Of a stretch of DNA of 64,000 bases, positions 17,004-27,053 are shown piece after piece. A program made the position numbers and the translations under genes. Every line of letters begins with the position of its first letter. Positions within the stretch are counted from its first letter, which is position 1. This DNA is from Aurantimonas endophytica (lineage in GTDB: Bacteria > Pseudomonadota > Alphaproteobacteria > Rhizobiales > Rhizobiaceae), in NCBI RefSeq assembly GCF_014196845.1, contig NZ_JACIEM010000004.1, positions 434,001 to 498,000 of the forward strand, in the 5' to 3' direction. The notes beneath the pieces are model-generated. The model did not search any database, was not told the origin of the DNA, and saw only the letters and a list, made by a program, of their open reading frames with translations.

Positions 17004-19643
17004 ATGTATCTGCGATCGCTCAAGCTCACCGATTTCGCCGGCATCAGCTCCGCCGAACTCACGCTGTTCGAGCCGGGGCTGAACGTCATCGTCGGGGACA
17101 ACGAGGCCGGCAAGTCGACGCTGCTGACGGCGTTGCGCGCGGTGTTCTTCCAGCGCCACCGCGCCACCGGCGAGGCGGTCAAGGCGCTGGCGCCGTACCA
17201 GCGCCAGGCGCGGCCGGAAATCCATGTCGACTTCAAGCTGGCGGACACCGTCTATTCGCTGCGCAAGGCGTTCCTGCAGCGGCCGGAGGCGGAGCTCACC
17301 TGGCCGGGCGGCAGCCTGACCGGCGACGCGGTCGAGGAGCGGCTCGCCGAACTCTTCCGCTTCGCCCATCCCGGCCGCGGCGAATCCAAGCTGGATTCGC
17401 ACCAGGGCGCCTTCGGCCTTCTGTGGGTGGAGCAGGGGCGCTCCAACACCGGCGGGCTCGACATCGGCGTCGGCAAGGATGCGGTGACGGCCTCGCTGGA
17501 GGGCGAGGTCGGGCAGATCCTCGGCGGCGAACGCGGCCGGGCGATGATCGGTGCCGCCAAGACGCTGCACGACCGGTTCTTCACCGACACCGGCCGCGTC
17601 GCGCAGGCCTCGCCGGTGCGGCAGGCCGAGCAGCTGATGGAAGACCTGCGCCGCGAACTGGCAACCAAGACGGCGGCACGGGCCGATTTCGAGGAAAAGC
17701 TGCAGCGGCTCGACGCGCGCCGCGCGACGCTGCGCTCCTACGAGCGGGACGACGCCGTCGCCAAGGCAGAGGCAGCGCTCGACGCTGCCGAGGAGCGGGC
17801 GCGGCAGGCAGCAGGGCTGGAAGGGGCAGCGCGCGAGGCCGAACGGGAACTGCAGCATTCTCTGGCCCGCCGCGATGGCGCAGCCGAACGCCTGAGGCAC
17901 CGCGACCATTTGACCGCAGCTGCCGCCACGGCGCGGCAGGCGGCAGAGGCTGCTGCCGCTGCTCTCCTGGATATCCACAAGGCGCGCGACGGGGAACGCG
18001 CCGCGATCGTGGCGGCCGAGGCCGAGCGGGCGGCGGCCAAGCTCGCAGCCGAGGCGGCGGAAGCGGCGGACGACGCGCTGCGGCTCGGCATCGAGCGGGC
18101 GCGGATCGCAACCGAGGCCGAACGGCTGGACCGACGACTGCGGGAAGCCCGTGAGATCGAGACGCGGCTGGCTGCCTTGCAGGCAGAATCTGCCGGTCCC
18201 GCGATCGACGCTGCGGCGATCAAGGCGCTCGAAGCCGCCGAGCGCAAATGCCGGGACGCGGCGATCCGGCTGTCGGTGACGGCGCCGGTGCTGATCTTCG
18301 CGCCGTCCGCGGATCGCTCGGTGCGGGGTGCCGACGGCGCGGCAATCGCGGCGGGGGCGCCGTACCGCGTCACCGGACGCGAGAGCTTCGAGCTCGACGG
18401 GTTCGGCAGCCTCACGGTGGAGCCCGGCGGCGACGCTGCGATGCTGCGCCGCGAGTGCGATGCCGCCGAGGCCGCGCTTGCCGCGCTGCTCGGCCGCCTC
18501 GGCGCCGTCTCTATAGAAGAATCGCGGGCGCGCGCGAGCGCGGCCGAAAATCGGCGGATCGAGACGGCGACGCTGAAGGCGCAGGCCGCGGCGCTTCTGC
18601 CGGAGGGGCGGGCGGCAGCCGAGGCGGCGCTCGCCGAGCTTGCCACCACGCTGGCTTCGTCGCCGGCGCCCGCGCCGGACGGACCGCCGCCGAGCCCCGC
18701 CGATCAGGCCGCTGCGCGTGCCGCCCGCAATGCCGCGCGCACGCGGCTGGAGACGGCGACCGCGACGCTCGAGCGGATGCGCCGCGCGGCGAGCGACGGG
18801 CTCTCGACGATCGCCCGCGCCGAGGCCGACGACGCCCACCGGCGCGCCGAGGCCGAACGGCTGCGCCGCGAACTCGGCGAAGCCGAGGCGGTGCGGCCGC
18901 GCCCGGCGCTGGCCGAGGATCTGGCGGCCGCCGAGCTCGATCGGGCGGCGAAGGCCGCCGTGGTGGAGCGGCGGCAACGCGATCTCGCCGCTGTGGAACC
19001 GGAGACGGTGCGGCTGACGCTCGAGGCGCGGCGCCGGGCGCTGGCGGAGATTCGCCGCACCGTCGCGGCCTTGAAGGAAGAGACGCTGCGGCTGGAAGGC
19101 GAACTCGAGGCAACGGGCGCGACGGCGCTCGGCGAGGACGTCTCCCGGCTGGAGGGCGAAATCGGCGCCGGCGAGGCGCGGCTTGCGCGGCTGCGAATCG
19201 AGGCGGCGGCCGCCGCCATGCTGCACGCGACGCTGATCGCTGCCCAGCGCGAGGCGCGCGAACACTGGCTCGGGCCGATCAAGACGCAGGTCACGCCGTA
19301 TCTGAAGCTGATCCATCCAGGCGCCGTGATCGAACTCGACGATTCGACGCTGGAGATCCGCAGCCTGCACCGCGCCGGCATCGAGGAAGACTTCAAGCGA
19401 TTGTCCGCGGGCGCGCGGGAGCAGGTCGCGGTGGTGACGCGGCTTGCACTCGCCCAGGTGCTGAAGAAGGGCGGGCACCCGACGGCGGTCATCCTCGACG
19501 ATGCGCTGGTCAATACCGACGAGAAGCGGCTGGAGCGGATGCATCTCGTGCTTCGCAAGGCGTCCGAGACGCTGCAGATCATCGTCCTGACCTGCCGCGA
19601 ACGCGATTTCCGCGACTTGGGCGCTCCGATCCAGCGCCTCTGA
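17004..19643 (+). CDS. SbcC/YhaN-like AAA ATPase (Rad50-type)
   Basis: The 879-residue product opens with a RecF/SMC-type head: Walker A GDNEAGKST at 31-39, a Q-loop region, then long Ala/Glu/Arg-rich coiled coils (about 210-700) with a proline-rich break near 550-575. The second half of the head has the signature LSAGAREQVAVVTR and Walker B AVILDDALVNTD. ATG at 17004 is chosen because it starts one base after the SbcD-like stop. Rad50-type ATPases tether DNA ends and gate the nuclease partner. Length fits YhaN-like proteins. Confidence 0.88.
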   Translation: MYLRSLKLTDFAGISSAELTLFEPGLNVIVGDNEAGKSTLLTALRAVFFQRHRATGEAVKALAPYQRQARPEIHVDFKLADTVYSLRKAFLQRPEAELTWPGGSLTGDAVEERLAELFRFAHPGRGESKLDSHQGAFGLLWVEQGRSNTGGLDIGVGKDAVTASLEGEVGQILGGERGRAMIGAAKTLHDRFFTDTGRVAQASPVRQAEQLMEDLRRELATKTAARADFEEKLQRLDARRATLRSYERDDAVAKAEAALDAAEERARQAAGLEGAAREAERELQHSLARRDGAAERLRHRDHLTAAAATARQAAEAAAAALLDIHKARDGERAAIVAAEAERAAAKLAAEAAEAADDALRLGIERARIATEAERLDRRLREAREIETRLAALQAESAGPAIDAAAIKALEAAERKCRDAAIRLSVTAPVLIFAPSADRSVRGADGAAIAAGAPYRVTGRESFELDGFGSLTVEPGGDAAMLRRECDAAEAALAALLGRLGAVSIEESRARASAAENRRIETATLKAQAAALLPEGRAAAEAALAELATTLASSPAPAPDGPPPSPADQAAARAARNAARTRLETATATLERMRRAASDGLSTIARAEADDAHRRAEAERLRRELGEAEAVRPRPALAEDLAAAELDRAAKAAVVERRQRDLAAVEPETVRLTLEARRRALAEIRRTVAALKEETLRLEGELEATGATALGEDVSRLEGEIGAGEARLARLRIEAAAAAMLHATLIAAQREAREHWLGPIKTQVTPYLKLIHPGAVIELDDSTLEIRSLHRAGIEEDFKRLSAGAREQVAVVTRLALAQVLKKGGHPTAVILDDALVNTDEKRLERMHLVLRKASETLQIIVLTCRERDFRDLGAPIQRL

Positions 19644-19862
19644 CGCAAAAGCGGCGAAAGCCGGCGAAACGCCCCTCGAATCGCCGGTATTCGGCCCCAA
19701 TCCGCCAAACGGCAGGGTTTGGCGCAGCGGGCGAGGCCGCCGTCAGCACTGTCCCGGCCCCGGATTCCCCAATGGTTAACGAGGCATGAAGCGAAAAGTG
19801 GCTTCGGTGCAACAGGGGTGTGTCCAAAGGACCCCAGGAGCCTCAATGTGGCATTTAGGAGA

Positions 19863-19890
19863 TTGCACCAAATCCGCTGCCGGGTAATGT
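19863..19890 (+). promoter_or_regulatory. Candidate porin promoter
   Basis: TTGCAC (19863-19868) and TAATGT (19885-19890) are 16 bases apart, about 118 bases before the porin ATG. The 365-base gap 19644-20008 holds no supported gene; this is the best promoter-like pair seen and it implies a leader of about 110 bases. Confidence 0.25.
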
Positions 19891-20008
19891 CGCGTCAGAA
19901 AGAACGCAGGGCAACGCGCTTCGGACTTTCGAACAGGGGATGGGGCAGGGAAGGCTGTCCTTCATACAAGGCCCAACCCTAACCTATAAATTGACTGGAG
20001 GTCAGGAC

Positions 20009-21220
20009 ATGAACATTAAGAGCCTTCTTCTCGGCTCCGCTGCGGCCCTCGTCGCAGTTACCGGCGCCCGCGCTGCGGACGTCATCGTGCCGGTCGCGCC
20101 GGAGCCCACCGACTATGTGCGCGTCTGCGACGTGTACGGCAGCGGCTTCTTCTATCTTCCCGGCACCGAAACCTGCATGAAGATCGGCGGCTACGTCCGC
20201 TTCAAGTACATCGTCAACGGTGACCAGGCTTTCGACAACGACGAAGGCGACAACTACGACTCGTTCAGCCGCGTCCGCGTTCGTCTGAACTTCGACGTTC
20301 GTGAAGAGACCGAGCTCGGCACCCTGCGTGCTTTCGCTCGTCTGCAGGCCGAGAACACCGGCTCGAACGACGACGACTTCGAGATGGAGCAGGGCTATAT
20401 CCAGCTCGGCGGCCTGACCATGGGTTATCTGGACTCGCTCTGGGTCGAGGGCTCGGGCCTTCTGACCGACACCGACTCGATCGTCGGCGACATCGACGTC
20501 AACCGCATCTCCTACACCTACGCGGCTGACGGCTTCTCGGCGGCTCTGTCGCTCGAAGACGACGACACGGGCGACTTCGCTCCGAACGTCGTCGGTCGTC
20601 TGGCCTACGAGGGCGGCTGGGGCTCGATCTTCCTCGCCGGTTCGTATGACGAGAACGGCTTCGGTGCCCGCAGCTTCGGCGATCTGATCGTCGACGGTTC
20701 GGATGCAGATGACGATGATGGCGGCTTCGCCCTGAAGGCCGGTGCTTCGCTCAAGGACCTCATCGCCACCGACTCCGAGTTCAAGGTTGAAGGTAGCTAC
20801 GCCTTCGATCCGTCGTCCTACTCGACGATCGGCCTGTTCTCGGGCGATGTCGATGGCGCAGATTTCGCCTTTGACTTCGACGGCGACGGCGTCATCGACG
20901 ACATCGACGGCTTCAGCTTCAACGACGACGTGCCGGTCGAGTGGCAGGCTGGTGCTGGCTACGCCCAGGCATTCGGCAAGCTCGGCGTCGCAGTGTCCGG
21001 TCTGTATGGTGAAACCTTCGACTTCACGGGTTTCAACCCCTTCACCGGCACCTTTGATAGCTTCGATGGCGGCGAGTACTACCGCTTCGTCGGTAACGTC
21101 GGCTACGAGATCACCAACAACTTCGACGTCCTCGCCGAAGTTTCCTACACCAACATCGACTTCGGCGGCGACGAAGTCGACCAGACGGCTGGCTTCCTCC
21201 AGTTCGTCCGCTCCTTCTAA
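20009..21220 (+). CDS. Rhizobial-type outer-membrane porin with an EF-hand-like loop
   Basis: ATG at 20009 follows GGAGG; the 403-residue product has a signal peptide (MNIKSLLLGSAAALVAVTGA, then RA-ADV) and the Omp2/RopA-type porin signature VCDVYGSGFFYLPGTETC with two conserved cysteines (40 and 56), then an amphipathic beta-barrel ending in FVRSF with the terminal phenylalanine needed for barrel assembly. The protein is unusually acidic, with Asp clusters at 120-123, 183-186 and 231-237. Residues 289-300 (DFDGDGVIDDID) match a calcium-binding EF-hand loop. It is probably a major, highly expressed porin. Confidence 0.93.
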   Translation: MNIKSLLLGSAAALVAVTGARAADVIVPVAPEPTDYVRVCDVYGSGFFYLPGTETCMKIGGYVRFKYIVNGDQAFDNDEGDNYDSFSRVRVRLNFDVREETELGTLRAFARLQAENTGSNDDDFEMEQGYIQLGGLTMGYLDSLWVEGSGLLTDTDSIVGDIDVNRISYTYAADGFSAALSLEDDDTGDFAPNVVGRLAYEGGWGSIFLAGSYDENGFGARSFGDLIVDGSDADDDDGGFALKAGASLKDLIATDSEFKVEGSYAFDPSSYSTIGLFSGDVDGADFAFDFDGDGVIDDIDGFSFNDDVPVEWQAGAGYAQAFGKLGVAVSGLYGETFDFTGFNPFTGTFDSFDGGEYYRFVGNVGYEITNNFDVLAEVSYTNIDFGGDEVDQTAGFLQFVRSF

Positions 21221-21242
21221 TCGATCGAGCCTCTAGTCAAAG

Positions 21243-21272
21243 GAAGCCCGGCGTTCGCGCCGGGCTTCTTTC
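21243..21272 (+). terminator. Strong intrinsic terminator of the porin gene
   Basis: GAAGCCCGGCG (21243-21253) pairs perfectly with CGCCGGGCTTC (21258-21268) around a TTCG tetraloop, followed by TTTCG. It lies 22 bases after the porin stop. Confidence 0.9.
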
Positions 21273-21349
21273 GTTTGTGGGGTCTGCGGTCCCTGCAGTC
21301 TCGAATGGTCCGCCCTTGACGCCTGGTCTCTTTCGGTCACCGATGGCGG

Positions 21350-21430
21350 ATGCTCGATACTCTGATCGACCTTCTCCCGTTCGTGCTGGTCGCCCTGGCG
21401 GCGGGCTACCTGTTTGGCCGCTTCGCCTGA
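21350..21430 (+). CDS. Possible 26-residue single-helix membrane peptide
   Basis: ATG at 21350 opens a frame reading MLDTLIDLLPFVLVALAAGY and then LFGRFA before the stop: one hydrophobic helix with a short charged end. It lies between the porin terminator and the membrane-anchored protein at 21520, whose own N-terminus is similar in style. There is no convincing ribosome site, so it may be chance. Confidence 0.25.
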   Translation: MLDTLIDLLPFVLVALAAGYLFGRFA

Positions 21431-21519
21431 GCGATCGGGGTGCGGCGGCGGAGAACGGTTGCCTCCCTCGCGCCAATCCCTAGCTTCGGGACATCGGGTT
21501 CGCCCAGCGGAGGGTTTCC

Positions 21520-22788
21520 ATGCTGTCGTTTTTCGGAAAGGTCTTCCTGCTCCTCGCAGCAGCTTTCGGACTCGGCGCGCTCGCGGGCAAGCGCAAGAGG
21601 TCCGACGGGGCCGTACCGGAGCCGGTGGCGACGCCCGAGAAGCGGAATACGCCGCAGGCAGCGCCTTCGCCTGCCGCCGCGGTGGCAGCAGGGCCTGCCG
21701 AGTTTGCCCCCGTTCCGGCGACGGGATTGACGAACCCCCCATCCGGCGCGGCGCCCGAGCCCGAAATGCCGGCGGAACTGCCCGAACCAGTCGTGGCAGG
21801 CCCAGGCGGTCAGCCGGCGAAGAAGCCGCGCGCCGGCCAGCGCGAGGACCCGCTGGCGGCTAAGCATCGCGCGGCAGCCTTCGACCGCGACTTCCGGACG
21901 CTCGACTACCGATCCCTTTCCAAGGATGCGGCCGCTCGCGAAAAGGAGCGGCGGGCACGCCAGCATTCGAGCTGGCAGGCGAAGGATCCGGAAGCCCAAG
22001 CGCCATCGCCGCCGCTGCAGAATGCCCAGTTCTCGCAATTCGGCGGCAGCTTCGTATCAGCCGAGATCATCCGGGGCCGCAGCACCGAGCGGGTGCCGGA
22101 TCTCATGCCGACCTTGCCGGGCGACGGCGCCGAGCCTTCGACTGCCGAGCCCCCGGCGCGTCGATCCCTCGCAGGTCCCGATCCCCGGGGACCGACACCG
22201 AAGCGCGAGGAGCGCAGGCACTTGCCGGAGGATCCGCTAGCGGCAAAGCACCGGGCTGCTCCCTTCGACAAGGATTTTCGCACGCTCGACTACCGCAAGC
22301 TGGGGTCGGGACCGCGGCCGGCGCCGTCGCCGACGGGGTCGAGCGAACAGGCGGGGCACGAGACGGCTGGCGCGGAGGTCGCCCCGGCGCACGCGGTCTT
22401 CCGGATTGCTGGCGCCGCCGGCACCGTGCCCGCCGTGGACGTCGACAATCCGGCAGCCGGCGGCGAGGCAGGCGGGCGTGAGCCGCCGGTGACGGGGGAG
22501 GCGGTGCTTGCCGAAGAGATCATGGTCCGCGAGCCTGCCCGGCTCGACGCGCCGCGGGCCGGTACGCCGGACGATCTGACCCGCATCGACGGCATCGGGA
22601 CGAGCCTTGAGCGCCTGCTCTTCGAGAACGGCATCTACCACTATGACCAGATCGCCCGCTGGGGCGCCGGCGAGGCCCACTGGTTCGAGGCCAAAAGCGG
22701 GTTTCCGGGCCGCGTCACGCGGGAGCGCTGGGTCGAGCAGGCGCAGGCTTTGGTCGATGATCGCGCGACGCCGCGGGCGGTGGTTTAA
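21520..22788 (+). CDS. Membrane-anchored protein with duplicated motif and C-terminal helix-hairpin-helix domain
   Basis: The 422-residue product has one N-terminal membrane helix (4-22) followed by a basic KRKR stop, so the bulk is cytoplasmic. A long Pro/Ala-rich region contains a 25-residue motif twice (109-133 and 237-261: EDPLAAKHRAA-FD-DFRTLDYR-L), with only three differences. The end (about 350-415) is a helix-hairpin-helix-type domain (DDLTRIDGIGTSLERLLFEN, then a segment like the tails of rhizobial NuoE and L21 proteins). No function is known; protein or nucleic-acid tethering at the membrane is a guess. Confidence 0.75.
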   Translation: MLSFFGKVFLLLAAAFGLGALAGKRKRSDGAVPEPVATPEKRNTPQAAPSPAAAVAAGPAEFAPVPATGLTNPPSGAAPEPEMPAELPEPVVAGPGGQPAKKPRAGQREDPLAAKHRAAAFDRDFRTLDYRSLSKDAAAREKERRARQHSSWQAKDPEAQAPSPPLQNAQFSQFGGSFVSAEIIRGRSTERVPDLMPTLPGDGAEPSTAEPPARRSLAGPDPRGPTPKREERRHLPEDPLAAKHRAAPFDKDFRTLDYRKLGSGPRPAPSPTGSSEQAGHETAGAEVAPAHAVFRIAGAAGTVPAVDVDNPAAGGEAGGREPPVTGEAVLAEEIMVREPARLDAPRAGTPDDLTRIDGIGTSLERLLFENGIYHYDQIARWGAGEAHWFEAKSGFPGRVTRERWVEQAQALVDDRATPRAVV

Positions 22789-22839
22789 GGGAAGGCGCCA
22801 ACGTACCCGTGGGGAGAGCTTTGCCGCTCCCTCATTCCT

Positions 22840-22980
22840 GGCGCCATCCCGGGCTTGACCCGGGGATCCATGCCCGATCGCCGAACGCGTCAGATCCGGT
22901 ACATTGAAGGCGGCTTTTCTTCCACGACGCGGCGGCGTCGGAGGAATGGGTCCCCGGGACAAGCCCGGGGATGACGCCGC
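22840..22980. repeat. Composite inverted repeat of the CCCGGGCTTG family
   Basis: The left arm (22840-22874) has GCGCCATCCCGGGCTTGACC then CGGGGATCCAT, and the right arm (22943-22980) has GAATGGGTCCCCGGGACAAG then CCCGGGGATGACGCCGC. The arms are inverted around a 68-base centre. It sits in the 327-base convergent gap between the helix-hairpin-helix protein and the transglycosylase; no gene is supported there. A half copy lies at 49991-50026. Confidence 0.75.
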
Positions 22981-23115
22981 TGAGAGGCGGGAGCCATGGT
23001 TGGCGCCGAGGCGGCGGTGGGCTCAGATCCGCTGGTCACGTGACAGCCCCCGCGATGCTGTGGTCTTAGCCAGCAGCATCTTACCTTCTTCGGCTGGCCT
23101 TCCGGCCGCGCGACC

Positions 23116-25323
23116 TCACCCGGTGCGGCCGAGGCGGAGGTCTTTTTCGATGTCGAATCCGGCGCCGAGCCGCATCTTGTAGACCTGGTAGTTCTCCATC
23201 ACTCGCTGCACATAGCCGCGCGTCTCGGTGAAGGGGATGCGCTCGACCCAGTCTATGACCTGGTCCAGCGATTTGCCGCGCGGGTCGCCGAAGCGCTCGA
23301 TCCATTCCCGCGCCCGGCGGGGACCGGCATTGTAGGCGACGAAGGTGAGCACGTAGGAGCCGTCGAAGGCGCTGATCTGCTCGCCGAGGAAATGCGCGCC
23401 GAGCGCGGCGTTGTAGCCGGGATCGCTGGTAAGCCGCGCCGGGGAATAGCTGACACCAACCTTGGCGGCGGTCGCCTTGGCGGTGCCGGGCATCAGCTGC
23501 AAGAGCCCGAGCGCCCCGGCCGGCGACTTGGCGGCCGGATTGAAGGCGCTCTCCTGCCGGGCGATGGCATAGGCGAGCGCCTTGCCGGAGGCCGAGATGT
23601 TGGCGCTCGCCGGGATGACGCCGATCGGGAAGGCGAGGGCGGGCGCGTCGATGCCGCGCCAATAGGCCTTCTTGCCGACCTCCAGCACGAGATGATGGTC
23701 GCCGCGGCGCTCGGCCATTACCGACAGGAGCGCCAGTTCGCCGGGGCTGGTCAGCTCGTCGGCCAGCGAACGGTACAGCCCGTCGGCCCGCCAGCTGGAG
23801 CCGATCTGCTCGAGCCGCTTGATCGCCCGCACCGCCTCGCGCTGCTCAAAACGCTGGCGATCGGCAGCGCTGGCGCTGGGGAACTGGATCGCGCCTGGTC
23901 GCCGGCCGAGCTTGGCGGCGGCGAGCTGGCCGTAATAGGTCGCGCCGTACTGCGCGGCCTTGGCATAGGATGCGCCGGCATTGCCGGGCCCGCCAGCCTC
24001 CGCGGCGCGCGCGAGCCAGTAATGGCCCCGCGACACCGACAGGGGTCGGCTCGAGGAGTCGAGAATCCGGGCGAAGTGGGCCGCGGCCGTGCGCGGGTCG
24101 TTGAGGAAGCGCAGCGCGATCCAGCCGGCGTGGAACTCCGCCTCAGCCGCCTCGGTGGCGCTTTCGGCCGAATGCGTCGCCGCGACGCGGTAGGCGAGCT
24201 GGTTCTTGCCGAGGTCGAGAAGATCGCGCGCGACGATGCGGCGATCGTTCCACCAGGCATCGGGATCGACCAGCGACGCGGCATCGCGCGGCGCGCGCAT
24301 CAGGATCTCAGCGGCCTCATCGATCTTGTTCGACTTGCGGTAGCGCTCGACCAGCGCGTGCTGGTAGCCGGGGTCGGCGCGCTGCGCCTGCGGCACGGCG
24401 GCCAGCAGCTTGCCGGCATTGGCTTCGCCGCGAATGACGGCGGCGCGGGCGGCATAGAGCTGCTTCGCCCCCGCCATGTCGGCGACGCGCCCTGCATCCC
24501 CCACGCGGCGGGCGTAGAGCAGCTTGTCCATCCGGAATTTGTGGTCGGCGCGGGTGAGCAGCGTGCCGAAGGTCTTGAGCACCGCGCGTTCGGTCGCTTC
24601 GTCGAGCCGCTCCTCGCGCCAGACCTTGGCGATCAGCTGCTTGGCGCGGCCCGCTTCCCCGGCGGCGATGTAGGCCCTGGCCAGGGCCATCGCGCCCTGC
24701 GGGCTCTCCGGCTGGCTGGCCTGGAACGCCGCGATGACCTCGCGCGCCGGCGGCTCCTCGCGATAAAGCGCCTGCTCGCTGTTGACCCGCAGCGTCTTCA
24801 TGCCGGGCCAGCCCTCGAGCTGGCGCGCGGCGAGGGCGATCTCGGCGGCCGGCACGCCCTTGCCGCCCCGCAATGCGATCGCCCAGGTGAGGATGTTGCG
24901 GTCGAGCGAGCCGGGCATCATGCCCTCGCGGATGCCGCGGGCCTTCGTCGGGTTGCCGTCTGACAGCGCCTGCAGGCCGTCCTTCAGCTCGCCGCGGATC
25001 GGGGTGACGGAGCCGATGCGCGGCGCCATGGCCGCGATCGACGCGGTGAAGGCGCTGGCATTCGCCGGCACCCCAGCCGTCGCTGCAGGCCGCAGCACGG
25101 GATTGGGTTGCGGCACCGTCACCGCCCGCCCGAACCGCCATGGATCGACGCTCACCGCGGCGCCCGGGGCGCTTGCAGCGACGCTGCCGACATGGCCGGG
25201 GCGGGCGGCCGGCGTCGGGCCCAGCAGGGGCAACGCCAACTCGTTGGCGATCGACTGTCCGGGCAGCATGGTGATCGCGAGCGCGCCGAGCAACAGGCGG
25301 CGTGCGGTGGTTCTGGCGGTCAT
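23116..25323 (-). CDS. slt: Soluble lytic murein transglycosylase
   Basis: ATG at 25323, with AAAGG 7 bases upstream, gives 735 residues with a signal peptide ([21 protein letters not shown]). A long helical superhelix (about 60-560) precedes a C-terminal lysozyme-like SLT domain with the catalytic glutamate in ARQESAFNP, then [17 protein letters not shown] and [12 protein letters not shown]. The enzyme cleaves peptidoglycan glycan strands in the periplasm to 1,6-anhydromuropeptides. The gene is divergent from dapA with 286 bases between. Confidence 0.93.
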   Translation of the reverse strand: MTARTTARRLLLGALAITMLPGQSIANELALPLLGPTPAARPGHVGSVAASAPGAAVSVDPWRFGRAVTVPQPNPVLRPAATAGVPANASAFTASIAAMAPRIGSVTPIRGELKDGLQALSDGNPTKARGIREGMMPGSLDRNILTWAIALRGGKGVPAAEIALAARQLEGWPGMKTLRVNSEQALYREEPPAREVIAAFQASQPESPQGAMALARAYIAAGEAGRAKQLIAKVWREERLDEATERAVLKTFGTLLTRADHKFRMDKLLYARRVGDAGRVADMAGAKQLYAARAAVIRGEANAGKLLAAVPQAQRADPGYQHALVERYRKSNKIDEAAEILMRAPRDAASLVDPDAWWNDRRIVARDLLDLGKNQLAYRVAATHSAESATEAAEAEFHAGWIALRFLNDPRTAAAHFARILDSSSRPLSVSRGHYWLARAAEAGGPGNAGASYAKAAQYGATYYGQLAAAKLGRRPGAIQFPSASAADRQRFEQREAVRAIKRLEQIGSSWRADGLYRSLADELTSPGELALLSVMAERRGDHHLVLEVGKKAYWRGIDAPALAFPIGVIPASANISASGKALAYAIARQESAFNPAAKSPAGALGLLQLMPGTAKATAAKVGVSYSPARLTSDPGYNAALGAHFLGEQISAFDGSYVLTFVAYNAGPRRAREWIERFGDPRGKSLDQVIDWVERIPFTETRGYVQRVMENYQVYKMRLGAGFDIEKDLRLGRTG

Positions 25324-25609
25324 GGCAAACCTTTCGGACAATCTCGTCATGGGGCGTCCGGCGAAAGGCCGGCCCGCTTGCCGGCGGGAATGGTTTGCAA
25401 ATCTCTCACGAGCGCGATTAAAGCCCCGTTACCGGACGCCGTCGAGGGGCGCCGACAAACGCGCAGCCGTCTGTTCTTGTTTCGCTATCGCCGCTTCACT
25501 AAGGTGCCGCGCTGCCCGGAGACCGGGCGCTGCCGTGCCGGTCGCGGCCGGGAAGCAGGCGACAGCCGGATGGCGGCGCCTTCAGGCAAGTGTGGGAGTA
25601 GGGCAGGGC

Positions 25610-26491
25610 ATGTTCAAGGGTTCGATTCCGGCGCTGGTCACGCCCTTCGCCGAAGACGGCTCGCTCGACGAGGCGGCGTTTCGCGCCTTCGTCGAATGGC
25701 AGATCGCCGAGGGCTCGTCGGGTCTGGTGCCGGTCGGCACGACCGGCGAGAGCCCGACGCTGACGCATGACGAGCACAAGCGCGTGGTCGAGCTCTGCGT
25801 CGAGACGACAGCCGGGCGCGTGCCGGTGATCGCCGGGGCAGGCTCCAACAACACCGCCGAATCGATTGATCTCGCGCGCTTTGCCGAGAAGGCCGGCGCG
25901 GACGGGCTGCTGGTGGTCACGCCCTATTACAACAAGCCGAACCAGAAGGGGCTCTACGCCCACTACGCCGCCGTGGCGAAGGCCGTGTCGCTGCCGATCC
26001 TGATCTACAACATCCCCGGGCGCTCGGTGATCGACATGACGCCGGAGACGATGGGCCGGCTCGCCGCGGACTTTTCCAACATCGTCGGCGTCAAGGATGC
26101 GACGGCCAAGCCGGATCGTGTGTCGGAGCAGCGCATCACCTGCGGCAAGGACTTCATCCAGCTTTCCGGCGAGGATGCGACGGCGCTCGGCTTCAACGCC
26201 CATGGCGGCCATGGCTGCATCTCGGTCACCGCCAACGTCGCGCCGCGTCTCTGCGCCGACATGCAGGCGGCCTGCGGCGCTGGCGACTACACCGCGGCGC
26301 TCGCCATCCAGGACCGGCTAATGCCGCTGCACAAGGCGCTGTTCATCGAGCCGAACCCGACCGGCGTGAAGTATGCCCTGTCGCAGCTCGGCAAGGTCGC
26401 GAACCGGCTGCGCTCGCCGCTGGTGCCGATCGACCGGGACACCGAGCAGGCGATCGACGCCGCGCTCCGCCATGCCGGCCTGGTCAATTGA
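25610..26491 (+). CDS. dapA: 4-hydroxy-tetrahydrodipicolinate synthase
   Basis: ATG at 25610 gives 293 residues, the usual length. Key residues are present: Thr44/Thr45 (GTTGESPT), Tyr133 (YNIPGR), Arg138 and the Schiff-base Lys162 (GVKDAT). It condenses pyruvate with aspartate semialdehyde, the first committed step to lysine and meso-diaminopimelate. A longer open frame begins at 24782 but overlaps the divergent slt gene and lacks family similarity. smpB follows on the same strand, as in other rhizobia. Confidence 0.97.
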   Translation: MFKGSIPALVTPFAEDGSLDEAAFRAFVEWQIAEGSSGLVPVGTTGESPTLTHDEHKRVVELCVETTAGRVPVIAGAGSNNTAESIDLARFAEKAGADGLLVVTPYYNKPNQKGLYAHYAAVAKAVSLPILIYNIPGRSVIDMTPETMGRLAADFSNIVGVKDATAKPDRVSEQRITCGKDFIQLSGEDATALGFNAHGGHGCISVTANVAPRLCADMQAACGAGDYTAALAIQDRLMPLHKALFIEPNPTGVKYALSQLGKVANRLRSPLVPIDRDTEQAIDAALRHAGLVN

Positions 26492-26576
26492 AATCCGGCC
26501 GTCCGGGCGCATCTTAGGGCGATCAGGACACGGCAGACGGTAAAGGCACGGGCGGCACCACGCCCGGGGGAATTTG

Positions 26577-27047
26577 ATGGCGAAGAAGAAGGCGGAGGGC
26601 TCGAACGTCGCGGCGGAGAACCGCAAGGCCCGCTACAATTACGAGATCATCGATACGCTGGAAGCGGGCATCATGCTCTCCGGCACCGAGGTGAAGGCGC
26701 TGCGCGCCGGCAAGGCCTCGATCGCGGAGGCCTATGCGACGGAGGAGGGCGGCGAGCTGTGGCTGATCAACTCCAACCTGCCGGAATATCTGCAGGCGAA
26801 CCGCTTCAACCATGAGCCCAAGCGCCGGCGGAAGCTCCTGGTCCATCGCACCCAGCTCAACCGGCTGGCCGGCGCCGTGCAGCGCGACGGCATGACGCTC
26901 GTGCCGCTCAGGATCTATTTCAACGACAAGGGCCGCGCCAAGCTCCTGCTGGCATTGGCCAAGGGCAAGAACGCGCCGGACAAGCGCCAGACCATCAAGG
27001 AGCGCGACTGGGCCCGCCAGAAGCAGCGCATCATGAAGGAGGGGTGA
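26577..27047 (+). CDS. smpB: tmRNA-binding protein SmpB
   Basis: The 156-residue product has the SmpB OB-fold ([20 protein letters not shown], then [15 protein letters not shown]) and the basic C-terminal tail ending in [20 protein letters not shown] that enters the ribosomal decoding site. It carries tmRNA to stalled ribosomes. ATG at 26577 is preferred over a TTG one codon earlier because GGGGGA is well spaced. A small CGGGCG/CGCCCG hairpin (26549-26566) lies just before the ribosome site. Confidence 0.97.
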   Translation: MAKKKAEGSNVAAENRKARYNYEIIDTLEAGIMLSGTEVKALRAGKASIAEAYATEEGGELWLINSNLPEYLQANRFNHEPKRRRKLLVHRTQLNRLAGAVQRDGMTLVPLRIYFNDKGRAKLLLALAKGKNAPDKRQTIKERDWARQKQRIMKEG

Positions 27048-27053
27048 GGCGAG

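Noticed and set aside
16572-19700. A 1042-codon minus-strand open frame
   Set aside because: It lies wholly opposite the SbcC-like gene, is Arg/Gly-rich shadow sequence of high-GC codons, and shows no domain.
25619-25631. GGTTCGATTCC, resembling a tRNA T-arm
   Set aside because: It is codons 3-7 of dapA and no acceptor or anticodon arm can be folded around it.
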